A stretch of 64,000 nucleotides of DNA from Liquorilactobacillus aquaticus DSM 21051 (GTDB lineage Bacteria; Bacillota; Bacilli; Lactobacillales; Lactobacillaceae). Below are positions 37,275 to 46,689 of the stretch, in pieces. The stretch lies in contig NZ_AYZD01000011.1 of assembly GCF_001436755.1 (NCBI RefSeq), positions 186,001-250,000 of the forward strand. The letters run 5' to 3'. Each line of letters opens with the position of its first letter. The first letter of the stretch is position 1. The notes under the pieces were generated by a model. The model was not told the origin of the DNA and did no database searches. It saw only the letters and a list, made by a program, of their open reading frames with translations. Position numbers and translations under genes: made by a program.

Positions 37275-39050
37275 TTATTTCCCATTAATTAATTTTTTAA
37301 CTGTATTTCGCTTTAGTTTTTTCGTCTTAGCTAGTTTTCGTCTGATAGGAAAAGCAAGGGTGACTATTAGGCTTATTAGAGAAACATATTTTGCAGCTAC
37401 CAGCATTGCTGAAGTTTTATACTCAATTGTAATAACATTTTGCTTTTCCTTTGAATAAACCATAATTGTTCCTCTTTTAGATTCTTTATAAGAGATCATT
37501 TTACCGTTCAATGTCACATTATAAGAATTATAATTCATAATCGGCAGATCAATTTCTTCTCCAGCACCTTTAGTTTTGACCTTGAACTTCTCCTTATTCG
37601 GAAAAATTTGAGGGATCATTTCTTGTTTCACACCGTCGACATAGCCTATATGTGAAACAAGATCACGATTGTGACTAACACTGTCTTTCTTCCAGTAATC
37701 CGTTGACCCAACTCCCAAATTGTATCCTAAAATGTTGTAAAAAGTTTTGGGATCGATCTTGAATCCCATAAAAGGCATATTCCTGCTTGATGACGGCTTA
37801 TAATCTACTTCTGTTTGAGATGAGGTGTTGCTGAAGAAATTAAAAGCATTACTTATGAAAAACATAGTTGTCAGACTTGCAACACAAACATATACCTTCT
37901 TCGTTAAAATCTTGGAAGAAGTTAGATAGTCTATAATATTTGTTCCTAATAGAGCCAGGAACAAATTAACAATTGTTTGCAAACGTGTAGGAAACTGTAA
38001 GTTTTTCACAGGTGTATTTTGTAGTAGACGCCATGGAAAAACGGAAGTTACCATTAAGAAGAAACACACACCAATAATTGCTATACACTTAGTCTCATTG
38101 TCTAACTTTTTCCATAATATGAATGCGAGTAAAATAAATAAAATGGGTAAAATGCCAATCATATCATTATTCAATGAGGTAGTAATATAATCACCAAAGG
38201 GCAAAGCACTTTTTTGTAGGTTTACGACCATCGTTAAGTTCAACTTATTATTGAACATTGTTTGAATAAATCCAATCCAATAGAAAGAAGTAATGAAAAT
38301 AGTACTCAAAACTGCAAACAACAGAAACTTCAAGTTTCTAATCCAGTTTGAAGTACAGAAAACACCTAACAATACAATGATGCCTACTACTACTGAATAC
38401 ATTGCCGCGCTCAATAAATGGCTATAAATCACACCACTCATGCCAATTGCAAGGATACACCATTCATGTTCAACTCTAAAAAAAATACTATATGTACCAA
38501 AAGCTATAAGCGGGAGAAAAATCATACCTATTCCTTCACCTAAAGTGAAACCGCTAAAAAGAACATGAAAATACCAAGCTGATATAGTATACAAAAAGGA
38601 AAAAAGCACACTTTTTTTAAAATTTCCCTTCCAATACTTCATACCAGTCCAATAGGCAATCGCCATTGAGCAAAAAAGAATTAACCACATTCCTAAATAA
38701 ATTGCGTGTACTGGATTCCGTAACAGCAACATAAAAATCGAAAATGGGTAAAGAAATAATGCAGGATATAACAAATTTAAAGGGGCACCAACATTATTGA
38801 ACGAATACACAGAAATATATGGAAAAAGACTGCCGTTTTTCAGATTCATATAAATTTCATAAATTCGTTGCAAGTGAAATTGCATATCCGAACCGCTATT
38901 AAGAACATTATGTCTCCAAAACGGAACCATCACTAAAAAGCAGACGGCCATAAAAAACGGATAAACTATGATATGTTTGGTTTTGTCGCTTATTTTAAAA
39001 AATCTAATTTTGTTCCTCTCCCATCCGAACTTATCCCTCATAATATACAT
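37275..39050 (-). CDS. Large polytopic membrane protein, YfhO/PTPS-related-like (paralogue 3)
   Basis: About 591 residues from ATG 39050; the frame is open to a TTG at 39092, and no candidate start has a good ribosome site, so the N-terminus is uncertain. It shows GSDMQFHLQRIYEI after TM1, a long polytopic core, and the terminal LPIMNYNSYNVTLNGK segment before the last TM and a basic tail. Same family as the two following genes, giving a tandem array of three diverged copies. Confidence 0.6.
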   Translation of the reverse strand: MYIMRDKFGWERNKIRFFKISDKTKHIIVYPFFMAVCFLVMVPFWRHNVLNSGSDMQFHLQRIYEIYMNLKNGSLFPYISVYSFNNVGAPLNLLYPALFLYPFSIFMLLLRNPVHAIYLGMWLILFCSMAIAYWTGMKYWKGNFKKSVLFSFLYTISAWYFHVLFSGFTLGEGIGMIFLPLIAFGTYSIFFRVEHEWCILAIGMSGVIYSHLLSAAMYSVVVGIIVLLGVFCTSNWIRNLKFLLFAVLSTIFITSFYWIGFIQTMFNNKLNLTMVVNLQKSALPFGDYITTSLNNDMIGILPILFILLAFILWKKLDNETKCIAIIGVCFFLMVTSVFPWRLLQNTPVKNLQFPTRLQTIVNLFLALLGTNIIDYLTSSKILTKKVYVCVASLTTMFFISNAFNFFSNTSSQTEVDYKPSSSRNMPFMGFKIDPKTFYNILGYNLGVGSTDYWKKDSVSHNRDLVSHIGYVDGVKQEMIPQIFPNKEKFKVKTKGAGEEIDLPIMNYNSYNVTLNGKMISYKESKRGTIMVYSKEKQNVITIEYKTSAMLVAAKYVSLISLIVTLAFPIRRKLAKTKKLKRNTVKKLINGK

Positions 39051-39153
39051 CAGTATAAAGTTGGTTTTTCCCTTTGTACACCCTATTTTCAAATAATTAA
39101 GATAAATAGGTGCTTTTATCTTGTTATATTTTAATTATATTCAAGCAAAAAAA

Positions 39154-39194
39154 GCCCCACTATTACAGATTGTTAAATCTGATAATAGTGAGAC
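39154..39194 (-). terminator. Terminator of the fru operon
   Basis: Imperfect 13-15 bp stem formed by CACTATTA...AGATT and AATCT...TAATAGTG with a 4-nt loop. On the minus strand it ends in GGGGCTTTTTTT. Confidence 0.8.
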
Positions 39195-39215
39195 TTTATT
39201 TATTATTAATTATTT

Positions 39216-41186
39216 TTACTTACTAGTTTCCTTTTCTTTCTTCCACAATCCTAAGATAATCGCTGCGATAACTGTTCCAATGACAACCGCAATAATATAT
39301 CCAAATGGATTAGTTGCTAATGGTGTTACCCAGAAACCACCATGTGGTGCTGGAACTGAAACATGCCAGAATTGTGTCAGTCCACCTGCGATAGCAGCCC
39401 CAATTACACCAGACGTGATCACACGCAATGGATCAGCTGTTGCAAATGGAATAGCACCTTCGGTAATGAATGAGAAACCTAAAACCCAATTGGTAATACC
39501 TGCTTTACGTTCATCATCCGTGAACTTCTTAGGCCAGATAGCTGTTGCAAGCGCAATTGCGAATGGAGGAACCATACCACCAGCCATAACAGCAGCCATT
39601 AAGTCACCGTTATTAGTTGAAGTGAACGCACCAACCGCGAAGACATAAGCAGCCTTATTGAAAGGACCACCCATATCGATTGACATCATACCACCTAAAA
39701 CAATTCCCAAGACAACAGCGTTCCCTGTTCCCATATGTTTCAAGAAGGTTGTAACAACTTCATTGATAACAGAGAAAATCGGGTTAACGATGAAGAACAT
39801 CAAAAGTGCCATAATCAGCAATCCGAAGATTGGGTAAAGCAACATCGGTTTCATACCCTCAAGTGATTTTGGCAGATGAGAGAATAACTTACGCAAGAGA
39901 ATAGTAATGTAACCAGCTAAGAAACCAGCAGCAATCCCGCCTAAGAAACCGGCTGAACTTTGAGCATGTGTCATCACATTGGCTGTATAAGCGCCACCGA
40001 ATGAACCACTATAAACGGTTGCCATGAATCCACCAACAAACCCAGGCATCAAGGCTGGACGATCACCAATTGATTCAGCAATAAAACCAGCTAAAACAGG
40101 GATCATAAAGGCAAACGCCATACTACCAGCATTATTCAAGAAAATAAACTCGATTGACTTAGGTCCACCAAAGTATTGTTCAATAACGAATGACAGTGCC
40201 ATTAAGATACCGCCGCCAACAACGAATGGTAACATGTGTGAAATACCGTTCATTAAATCTTTATAAATACGGCTTCCAACAGAACCACTTGCAGCCTCTT
40301 CTTCAGCTGAAGAATCATTTTGCGAAGCGTGATAAATTGGCGCATTGCCTTGCACAGCTTCTGTGATAAGTTCTTCAGATTTTTTGATACCGTCAACTAC
40401 GGGACGATTTACCAAAGGTTTTCCATTGAAACGGTCCATAGCGACCTTTTTATCAGCAGCAACGATAACCCCTGCTGCACGATTGATCTCATCAGCTGTT
40501 AAAAGATGCTTAACACCTTCTGAACCATTTGTTTCAACTTTAATGTCCACTCCCATTGCTTCTGCTTGCTTGATCAATGCTTCTTCAGCCATGTAAGTAT
40601 GAGCAATCCCGGTAGGGCAAGCTGTTACAGCTACAACGTAAGGACGGTCACTTTTCTCTGTTGCAGGAGACTTAGCTTTTGCGGCTTCGGCTTTTTGCTT
40701 TTCAGCTTCTTTTGCTTCCTTTGCAGCTTCAGCATCTGCAAATAGTTGTTGAACTTCATCAGGTGTCTGGGCCTTTTTCAGTTTGGCAACCAAATCAGGA
40801 TTGATCAATAAACCAGACAATGCTGCTAATGCTTGCAAATGCGTATCATTAGCACCTTCTGGAGCAGCGATCATGAAGAATAAATGTACAGGATTGCCAT
40901 CTAAGGCATCATAGTCCACTCCGGCATTACTCTTAGCAAACAAAACAGTTGCTCGCTGAACAGCTTTGTTTTTAGCGTGTGGCATGGCAATTCCATCACC
41001 GATACCAGTTGTTGATTGTTCTTCACGCGCAATGATTGCTTTCTTATAAAAGTCTTCATCATTGATAACGCCGTTAACATAATACTTATGAACCATTTCA
41101 TCAATAGCTTCTTTTTTAGTTGAAGCTTTAAGATCCATGATCATAACGTCTTTTAATAACAAGTCACGAATATCCACTAAAGACAC
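39216..41186 (-). CDS. fruA: Fructose PTS transporter, IIABC fusion
   Basis: Imports fructose and phosphorylates it to fructose-1-phosphate. The 656-residue protein reads IIA (about 1-150, phospho-histidine 70 in GIAMPHAKN), an Ala/Lys/Glu-rich linker, IIB (about 175-275, cysteine in AVTACPTGIAHTYMAEE) and IIC (about 305-650, with many TM helices). Last gene of fruR-fruK-fruA. A terminator follows. Confidence 0.95.
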   Translation of the reverse strand: MSLVDIRDLLLKDVMIMDLKASTKKEAIDEMVHKYYVNGVINDEDFYKKAIIAREEQSTTGIGDGIAMPHAKNKAVQRATVLFAKSNAGVDYDALDGNPVHLFFMIAAPEGANDTHLQALAALSGLLINPDLVAKLKKAQTPDEVQQLFADAEAAKEAKEAEKQKAEAAKAKSPATEKSDRPYVVAVTACPTGIAHTYMAEEALIKQAEAMGVDIKVETNGSEGVKHLLTADEINRAAGVIVAADKKVAMDRFNGKPLVNRPVVDGIKKSEELITEAVQGNAPIYHASQNDSSAEEEAASGSVGSRIYKDLMNGISHMLPFVVGGGILMALSFVIEQYFGGPKSIEFIFLNNAGSMAFAFMIPVLAGFIAESIGDRPALMPGFVGGFMATVYSGSFGGAYTANVMTHAQSSAGFLGGIAAGFLAGYITILLRKLFSHLPKSLEGMKPMLLYPIFGLLIMALLMFFIVNPIFSVINEVVTTFLKHMGTGNAVVLGIVLGGMMSIDMGGPFNKAAYVFAVGAFTSTNNGDLMAAVMAGGMVPPFAIALATAIWPKKFTDDERKAGITNWVLGFSFITEGAIPFATADPLRVITSGVIGAAIAGGLTQFWHVSVPAPHGGFWVTPLATNPFGYIIAVVIGTVIAAIILGLWKKEKETSK

Positions 41187-41194
41187 TCCCCTAT

Positions 41195-42112
41195 CTATTT
41201 AGAATAATTTTCAATTTTTATTGCAGGCAAAATTTCGTCAATCTTAGCACGATCAGCTAAATCTTCAGAAAATGCTGTTGCGCTTCCACACGCAAGTCCA
41301 TAACGGAAACTCTCAACGGGATCCTTAGTTGCAGCAAATGTTCCTACGAATCCTCCGATCATCGAGTCACCAGCTCCAACAGAATTAATAACTGTCCCCT
41401 TAGGAGCTTTACTGTAATAAACTTCTGTAGGCGTGATCAGCAGACCGCCATCACCGGCCATTGATATAAGCACATGCTGTGCGCCTAAATCCAATAGTTT
41501 TTTACCATAGGTAACAATGTCATCAATTCCGTTAAACTTAACCCCAAACAGTTCAGCTAACTCATGGTGGTTAGGCTTAACAACCAGTGGGTTTTCTTTA
41601 AGCGTCTTCATCAAGCTCTCACCCGTTGTATCAATAACGAATTGTGCACCCTTTGAACGAACCAACTTGATTAAATCGAAATAAAAGTCCTGACCCAAGC
41701 TTGGAACCAAGCTTCCTGATAAAATAACAGCATCTTCACTAGTCAAATTATCAAATTGTTTCTTAAATGCATTGACTTCTTCAGCTGTTACTTGCGGCCC
41801 CTTACCATTGATTTCAGTTTCATCTTGAGCCTTAATTTTAACATTGATTCTTGTATCATCGGCAATATGCGTAAAGTTTGTCTTAAGTTCCTTTGCTCTA
41901 AGAGCATCTTCAACGAACTTTCCTGTAAAGCCTCCTAAAAATCCTAGAGCTACATTATCTTGTCCAAGTTCCTTTAAAATACGCGAAACATTGATTCCTT
42001 TACCACCAGGTAATTTGGTATCGTAGTCCATTCGATTAACTTCACCTAATGTGAGCTTCTCTAATTGGACGATATAATCGATCGAAGGATTAACCGTTAC
42101 CGTATAAATCAT
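41195..42112 (-). CDS. fruK: 1-Phosphofructokinase
   Basis: Phosphorylates fructose-1-phosphate to fructose-1,6-bisphosphate. The 305-residue PfkB-family protein has TVNPSIDYIVQL at the N-terminus, LPGGKGINVSR and the C-terminal ATP-site motif SVGAGDSMIGGFVG. It overlaps fruR by 4 nt and is followed by fruA after 8 nt. Tagatose-6-phosphate kinases look similar, but the fruR/fruA partners decide. Confidence 0.94.
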   Translation of the reverse strand: MIYTVTVNPSIDYIVQLEKLTLGEVNRMDYDTKLPGGKGINVSRILKELGQDNVALGFLGGFTGKFVEDALRAKELKTNFTHIADDTRINVKIKAQDETEINGKGPQVTAEEVNAFKKQFDNLTSEDAVILSGSLVPSLGQDFYFDLIKLVRSKGAQFVIDTTGESLMKTLKENPLVVKPNHHELAELFGVKFNGIDDIVTYGKKLLDLGAQHVLISMAGDGGLLITPTEVYYSKAPKGTVINSVGAGDSMIGGFVGTFAATKDPVESFRYGLACGSATAFSEDLADRAKIDEILPAIKIENYSK

Positions 42113-42864
42113 ATTGAAACCTCCTGAATTGTTGTTTGATCACTGTATTGATCGAGAACCGCTTTGGGTAATCTATTAGTAATAATAATTGCTTTTGCGA
42201 GTTCAGCCACCTTAACAAACGAAACCTGATCAATTTTGGATTCATCAGCTAAAACGTAATTTTTCTCACTCTGATCAAGCGCAGTTTTCTTGACTGCAGC
42301 CTCATCTGGGTCAGGGGTCGTATAACCGAAACGCGGGTGAACTCCATTCGTACCCAAAAAAGCTTTGTTAAAGCGATAATGATGCAATGAGTTGATTGTT
42401 TCTATTCCCACAATCGCCTTTGTGGTAGTTTTCAGCTCACCACCAACCAGAATCGTGCGAATATTTCGATCCGCCAGAGCTGATGCATGTACTACTCCGT
42501 TCGTAACAACAGTTAAATGTTGACCAGAATGTAAAAACTGAATCATCGCAAGCGTTGAAGTTCCCGCATCAAGATAAACAACGTCTTCATCTTGAATCTG
42601 TTCCGCGGCAAACCTCGCAATAGAACTTTTTTGCTGTACGTTCCTCAAGGACTTACCAGTCATATCAAGTTCGCGTTGAAGCGAATGCTTAACTTTTGCT
42701 CCTCCATGAACTCTGATAAGTAAGCCCTTTTCTTCCAACAGTTGCAAATCACGTCGCACGGACGACTCAGAACACTTTACTTTTTTACAAATATCTTGAA
42801 GCTTAACAACACTACTTGTTTTAAGCATGGACAAGATAACTTGTTGTCGTTCTTCTGCAAGCAC
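42109..42864 (-). CDS. fruR: DeoR-family repressor of the fructose operon
   Basis: Regulator of 251 residues with a DeoR helix-turn-helix (about 20-55, CSESSVRRDLQLLEEKGLL followed by RVHGGA) and a DeoR sugar-phosphate sensor domain (VVYLDAGTSTLAM, VVTNGVVHA). Starts with GTG behind GGAGG at 8 nt spacing. First gene of the operon, so autoregulated with fruK-fruA; fructose-1-phosphate is the likely effector by family. Confidence 0.92.
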   Translation of the reverse strand: MLAEERQQVILSMLKTSSVVKLQDICKKVKCSESSVRRDLQLLEEKGLLIRVHGGAKVKHSLQRELDMTGKSLRNVQQKSSIARFAAEQIQDEDVVYLDAGTSTLAMIQFLHSGQHLTVVTNGVVHASALADRNIRTILVGGELKTTTKAIVGIETINSLHHYRFNKAFLGTNGVHPRFGYTTPDPDEAAVKKTALDQSEKNYVLADESKIDQVSFVKVAELAKAIIITNRLPKAVLDQYSDQTTIQEVSI

Positions 42865-43251
42865 TTACATTACCTCCAAAAAATATATTACCACCTAACA
42901 AACTAAAAATCAATCACAAAAACGCAAAAAAATTCATTTTTAGCCATATAATTAAGTATATTTGATTGTTTTTGAAAGATTAGTAATTAAAACGGCCATT
43001 ATTCCCTATTGAAACTCTTGTTAAATCTATATTTTAATATAAAAAAGACTTCAAATGTTGCAAACTTTTGCTTGTAATTTGCAGAAAAAAATATGACAAA
43101 ATTTAATTTGTCATACTTAATTGCTATTTCGTCCAAATATCTAAATCTTTTGTAATATAAACATGTTTTTTCGCATATTTTTAAGTAAAAATCGTTTGTT
43201 TTCATACTTGCTCTACAAACTATACCGTGTTTTGAAAATTACAGTAACTAA
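42865..43251. other. Intergenic region fruR / PFL gene
   Basis: Beyond the fru promoter this very AT-rich stretch holds nothing convincing. A 68-codon frame on the minus strand (42999-43205) lacks a ribosome site and resembles no family. No clear terminator for the PFL gene was seen. Confidence 0.5.
42885..42913 (-). promoter_or_regulatory. Promoter of fruR-fruK-fruA
   Basis: Minus strand TTGATT (42913-42908), 17-nt spacer, TAATAT (42890-42885), 20 nt before the fruR GTG. No clear catabolite-response element was found by eye. Confidence 0.7.
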
Positions 43252-44595
43252 TTAATTTTTAAAGCTATGGATCGGAGCTGGTATCAGTCCCCCACGGTGA
43301 ATCATAGCAGCAGATGAAGCATTATTGACCGCCATTACTGGTGCATACCCCAATAAACCGCCAAACTCAACTGTCTCACCAACATCCTTGCCTTGAATTG
43401 GAAGAACTCTGACAGCTGTGGTCTTGTTATTAATCATCCCAATTGCAGCTTCATCAGCAATCATCGCTGAAATCGTTTCAGCCGGTGTTTTACCTGGAAT
43501 TGCGATCATATCAAGTCCAACGGAACAAACGGCTGTCATTGCTTCAAGTTTCTCAATGTTTAATGACCCACTGTTTACACCATCGATCATTCCGGCATCT
43601 TCAGAAACTGGAATAAATGCACCTGAAAGTCCTCCAACATGACTGCAAGCCATAATGCCACCTTTTTTGACCGCATCGTTCAAGAGAGCCAAGGCAGCTG
43701 TTGTCCCATGTGTTCCAACCTTCTCCAAACCGATTTCTTCCAGAATCTGTGCAACAGAGTCGCCAACTGCTGGCGTAGGTGCTAAGGAAAGGTCAACAAT
43801 TCCAAAAGGAACACCTAATCGCTCAGATGCAATTGTTCCTACCAGCTGACCCATTCTTGTTACCTTGAATGCTGTCTGCTTAATTGTTTCAGCGACAACA
43901 TCCATTGAGCTTCCCTTAACCTTTTCAAGTGCGTGCTTAACAACACCTGGCCCGCTGACACCAACATTAATAACCGTGTCACGTTCACCTACACCATGGA
44001 AGGCTCCTGCCATAAAAGGATTGTCTTCTACTGCATTGCAGAACACAACTAATTTAGTATTGGACATAAACGAGCGCTCAGAAGCCTGCTTAATGATCTT
44101 TCCCATCTCAGCAACAGCATCCATATTAATTCCACTTCGTGTTGAGCCAACATTCACTGATGCACAGACCAGCTCTGTTTCTGCTAATACCTGTGGCAGT
44201 GAACGAATCAACTTCAAATCTCCAGTTTGATAGCCCTTTTGAACTAGTGCTGAAAAACCGCCAATAAAGTTAACTCCTAAAACCTTAGCTGCTTTATCAA
44301 GCGTCTGTGCATATTTAAAATAATCTTTGTCGTTCGAAGCCGCTGCAATAATTGAGATTGGGGTCACAGAAATTCGCTTGTTGATAATAGGAATTCCATA
44401 TTCAATCTCAATTTGATGTCCAACTTCCACTAAGTGTTTAGCTTTTGTTGTTATTTTTTCGTAAATTCGTTTACATGCGACATCACTATCGCTATCAATA
44501 CAATCCAGCAAAGATATTCCCATTGTAATCGTGCGGACATCCAGATTCTCATCGGAGATCATATGGATCGTTTCTTTTATTTTTTCTGTCTCCAT
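43252..44595 (-). CDS. PFL family protein (DUF711 / UPF0210)
   Basis: Protein of 447 residues of the conserved DUF711 family, related in fold to pyruvate formate-lyase/glycyl-radical enzymes but without known activity. Motifs include [28 protein letters not shown] and [11 protein letters not shown] near the end. It almost always follows a small ACT-domain gene, as here (10-nt gap), and the pair is widespread in Firmicutes. Function unknown. Confidence 0.88.
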   Translation of the reverse strand: METEKIKETIHMISDENLDVRTITMGISLLDCIDSDSDVACKRIYEKITTKAKHLVEVGHQIEIEYGIPIINKRISVTPISIIAAASNDKDYFKYAQTLDKAAKVLGVNFIGGFSALVQKGYQTGDLKLIRSLPQVLAETELVCASVNVGSTRSGINMDAVAEMGKIIKQASERSFMSNTKLVVFCNAVEDNPFMAGAFHGVGERDTVINVGVSGPGVVKHALEKVKGSSMDVVAETIKQTAFKVTRMGQLVGTIASERLGVPFGIVDLSLAPTPAVGDSVAQILEEIGLEKVGTHGTTAALALLNDAVKKGGIMACSHVGGLSGAFIPVSEDAGMIDGVNSGSLNIEKLEAMTAVCSVGLDMIAIPGKTPAETISAMIADEAAIGMINNKTTAVRVLPIQGKDVGETVEFGGLLGYAPVMAVNNASSAAMIHRGGLIPAPIHSFKN

Positions 44596-44605
44596 TTATT
44601 TCCTC

Positions 44606-44875
44606 CTACAGTTGATGCATTGCATCGTAAATCTCTTCACGTCTGACTTTGATTTCAACTCCCAGTTGCTTGCCAAGTTCATCCAGCTGCTGAGATAGAA
44701 CAGCAAAATCAGTTTTTTCATTTTGAATTTCAACCATCATCATCATTGTAAAGTATCCATTCATAATTGTTTGCGACACATCTGAAATATTAATTTCTTT
44801 TTCAGCAAGAAAATGACTCACTCCCGCAATAATTCCGACTTGATCTTTACCAATTGTTGTTAAAATAGCTTTCAT
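44606..44875 (-). CDS. ACT domain protein (UPF0237)
   Basis: Small regulatory-type protein of 89 residues. ATG at 44875 has GAGGTG 6 nt upstream; the longer frame adds 11 unsupported residues. It is an ACT domain pair-like fold: KAILTTIGKDQVGIIAGVSH, then INISDVSQTIMNGYFTMMM. Partner of the following PFL gene; the ligand (probably an amino acid) is unknown. Confidence 0.88.
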   Translation of the reverse strand: MKAILTTIGKDQVGIIAGVSHFLAEKEINISDVSQTIMNGYFTMMMMVEIQNEKTDFAVLSQQLDELGKQLGVEIKVRREEIYDAMHQL

Positions 44876-44922
44876 GGGTGCCACCTCGTCTTTTATTTTT
44901 AACTCCATTCAACTTATTTTAC

Positions 44923-44951
44923 AGTATAGCCTTTTCCGAACAAAACCGCAA
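44923..44951 (-). promoter_or_regulatory. Promoter of the ACT/PFL pair
   Basis: Minus strand TTGCGG (44951-44946), 17-nt spacer, TATACT (44928-44923), about 50 nt before the ACT gene. Confidence 0.65.
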
Positions 44952-45039
44952 TTAGTCTTTCAATTATCTACCCCATTTTAGATTACAAGAATCCTTGCAT
45001 ATCATTGTTTGTAGTCATATATAGTTGTGGAAAAACCGG

Positions 45040-45068
45040 TTGAGTTAATTAGTCTATACACGTATATT
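45040..45068 (+). promoter_or_regulatory. Promoter of the MFS pump, with operator-like repeat
   Basis: TTGAGT (45040-45045), 17-nt spacer, TATATT (45063-45068). TATAC-AC-GTATA across the spacer and -10 is a short palindrome that could bind a TetR- or MarR-type repressor, but none is encoded nearby. The rest of the gene-free stretch 44876-45225 shows nothing else. Confidence 0.55.
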
Positions 45069-45225
45069 AGTCACGCATATAGAAAAAAACATCTTAGTAC
45101 CCGAATTATCGCTTTAAAAATATTACTCTAAAATACTGTGCTTGAATTTGCTTCAAAATACAGATAATATGAGTTACGCATTAATAATAAATTATTTCTA
45201 CCTATATCTGAGAAAGGAACTGATT

Positions 45226-46581
45226 ATGTCTTCAGAAATAAGCACTCATAAGAGAATTATTGTCACGACTCTCGTCCTAGTCTCAACCTTTTTCAACTTA
45301 GCAAGTCAGACGATGATGGTTACTGCTTTGCCAGTTATTCAGCATACATTGCATGTCTCATTGACCAACGCTCAGTGGCTTACCACTGGTTATATGCTGA
45401 TTATAGGAATTGTCACTCCCTTATCATCAAACTTATACGATAAATATACTAATCGTCAGGTATTCCTAACAACAACTTGTGTCTTTGTGCTAGGAACGTT
45501 ATTAGGCAGCTTTGCGGCCAGCTTTTGGATGCTCTTAACTGCTCGCTTATTACAGGCATGTGCGGGAGGCATTTTGATGTCATTTCAAATGACAACGATG
45601 GTTACGATCTATCCTGCTGAAAAACGTGGTACAGTTTTGGGAATGTCAGGTTTGGTAATCGCTTCAGGCCCCGCGCTTGGTCCAACAGTCGCTGGTATTA
45701 TCCTTAATTACTTCAGTTGGCACTATTTGTTTATCTTACTTCTTCCCTTTAGCGTGTTGATACTAGTCATTTCATATTTTGTTTTTCCGAATTATTCACA
45801 AAAACGTGTCGTCAAGATCGATCTCTTATCCGTTTTTCTTTCACTTCTGGGTTCAAGTTTAGCTCTAGCTAGTTTAACTGTTTTCCAACAAAACTTTGGG
45901 ATTGGCCTTGGAATGTTGCTCAGTGGAGGTGCAATCCTAACAGTTTTTGTACGACGCCAATTCAAACTCTCTGAACCGATGCTGCGTATTGAGCTTCTTA
46001 AACTGCGTTCATTTAGAATACTTACAATGATCGGAATGCTTGCATTCATGGTTCTCATAGGTACAGAACAAATTATACCCATTTTTGTTGAAAATATTGC
46101 TGGTTTAAGTAGTATGCAGGCTGGACTGATTCTGCTTCCTGGTGCAATTGCAAATGCACTTTTTGCAGCTCTGGCTGGACGTTATTATGACTCTCACGGT
46201 CCGAAGATGTTAATCAGTGTTGGAGTTGCTCTGATGCTGATCGCAACAATTCCATTTATAACAATTAACACTCAAACACCAATTTGGCTCATAACCTGTG
46301 CTTATATGTTACGCATGATCGGCAACTCACTTGTTTTTTCTCCTGCAATGTCTGAGGCTTTTAAGGATGTCACAATGGCGCACATCAGTCATGCGACAGC
46401 TTTAAACAATGCCTTCAGACAAGTTGCCGCAGCTGTTTCAATCACGGTAATGATCGTTATTGCAGATTTGCCAGCATCTTTCATTAATGGAACACGTCTT
46501 GCAATCTGGTTTACTGTGCTCCTTCTAGGGATTACTGAATTTCTTTTCTACATTTACTTAAAACATCCGCAGAAAGAATAA
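45226..46581 (+). CDS. MFS drug efflux transporter (DHA2-type)
   Basis: Probable drug:H+ antiporter of 451 residues with about 12-14 TM segments. ATG at 45226 has AAAGGA upstream; the longer frame (from 45142) is unsupported. The N-terminal LVLVSTFFNLASQTMMVTALPVI, the motif A region NLYDKYTNRQVF and motif C GPALGPTVAGII mark the EmrB/LmrB-like DHA2 group. Substrate unknown; monocistronic, with a terminator downstream. Confidence 0.88.
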   Translation: MSSEISTHKRIIVTTLVLVSTFFNLASQTMMVTALPVIQHTLHVSLTNAQWLTTGYMLIIGIVTPLSSNLYDKYTNRQVFLTTTCVFVLGTLLGSFAASFWMLLTARLLQACAGGILMSFQMTTMVTIYPAEKRGTVLGMSGLVIASGPALGPTVAGIILNYFSWHYLFILLLPFSVLILVISYFVFPNYSQKRVVKIDLLSVFLSLLGSSLALASLTVFQQNFGIGLGMLLSGGAILTVFVRRQFKLSEPMLRIELLKLRSFRILTMIGMLAFMVLIGTEQIIPIFVENIAGLSSMQAGLILLPGAIANALFAALAGRYYDSHGPKMLISVGVALMLIATIPFITINTQTPIWLITCAYMLRMIGNSLVFSPAMSEAFKDVTMAHISHATALNNAFRQVAAAVSITVMIVIADLPASFINGTRLAIWFTVLLLGITEFLFYIYLKHPQKE

Positions 46582-46630
46582 ACCCACTACTATCTCTTTT
46601 TTATTTTTCTAAATTTTAAAATAATTCAAA

Positions 46631-46664
46631 GACCCCGCTGCGAACCACAGCAGGGTCTTCTTTG
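46631..46664. terminator. Terminator between the MFS gene and the sulfur operon
   Basis: GACCCCGCTG / CAGCAGGGTC with a 7-nt loop. The single non-canonical pair is G-U on the minus strand, and TCTTTG follows there. It lies between convergent genes and probably serves both. Confidence 0.7.
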
Positions 46665-46689
46665 TCTGCTTTACAACTCTGTCCTTAAA

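Noticed and set aside
39121-39648. 175-codon rightward ORF opposite the end of fruA
   Set aside because: It lies antisense to the conserved IIC domain and runs through the fru terminator; composition is that of a reverse-frame shadow.
42999-43205. 68-codon ORF on the minus strand between the PFL gene and fruR
   Set aside because: No ribosome site, very AT-rich composition, no recognisable domain, and no link to neighbours; most likely a chance frame.
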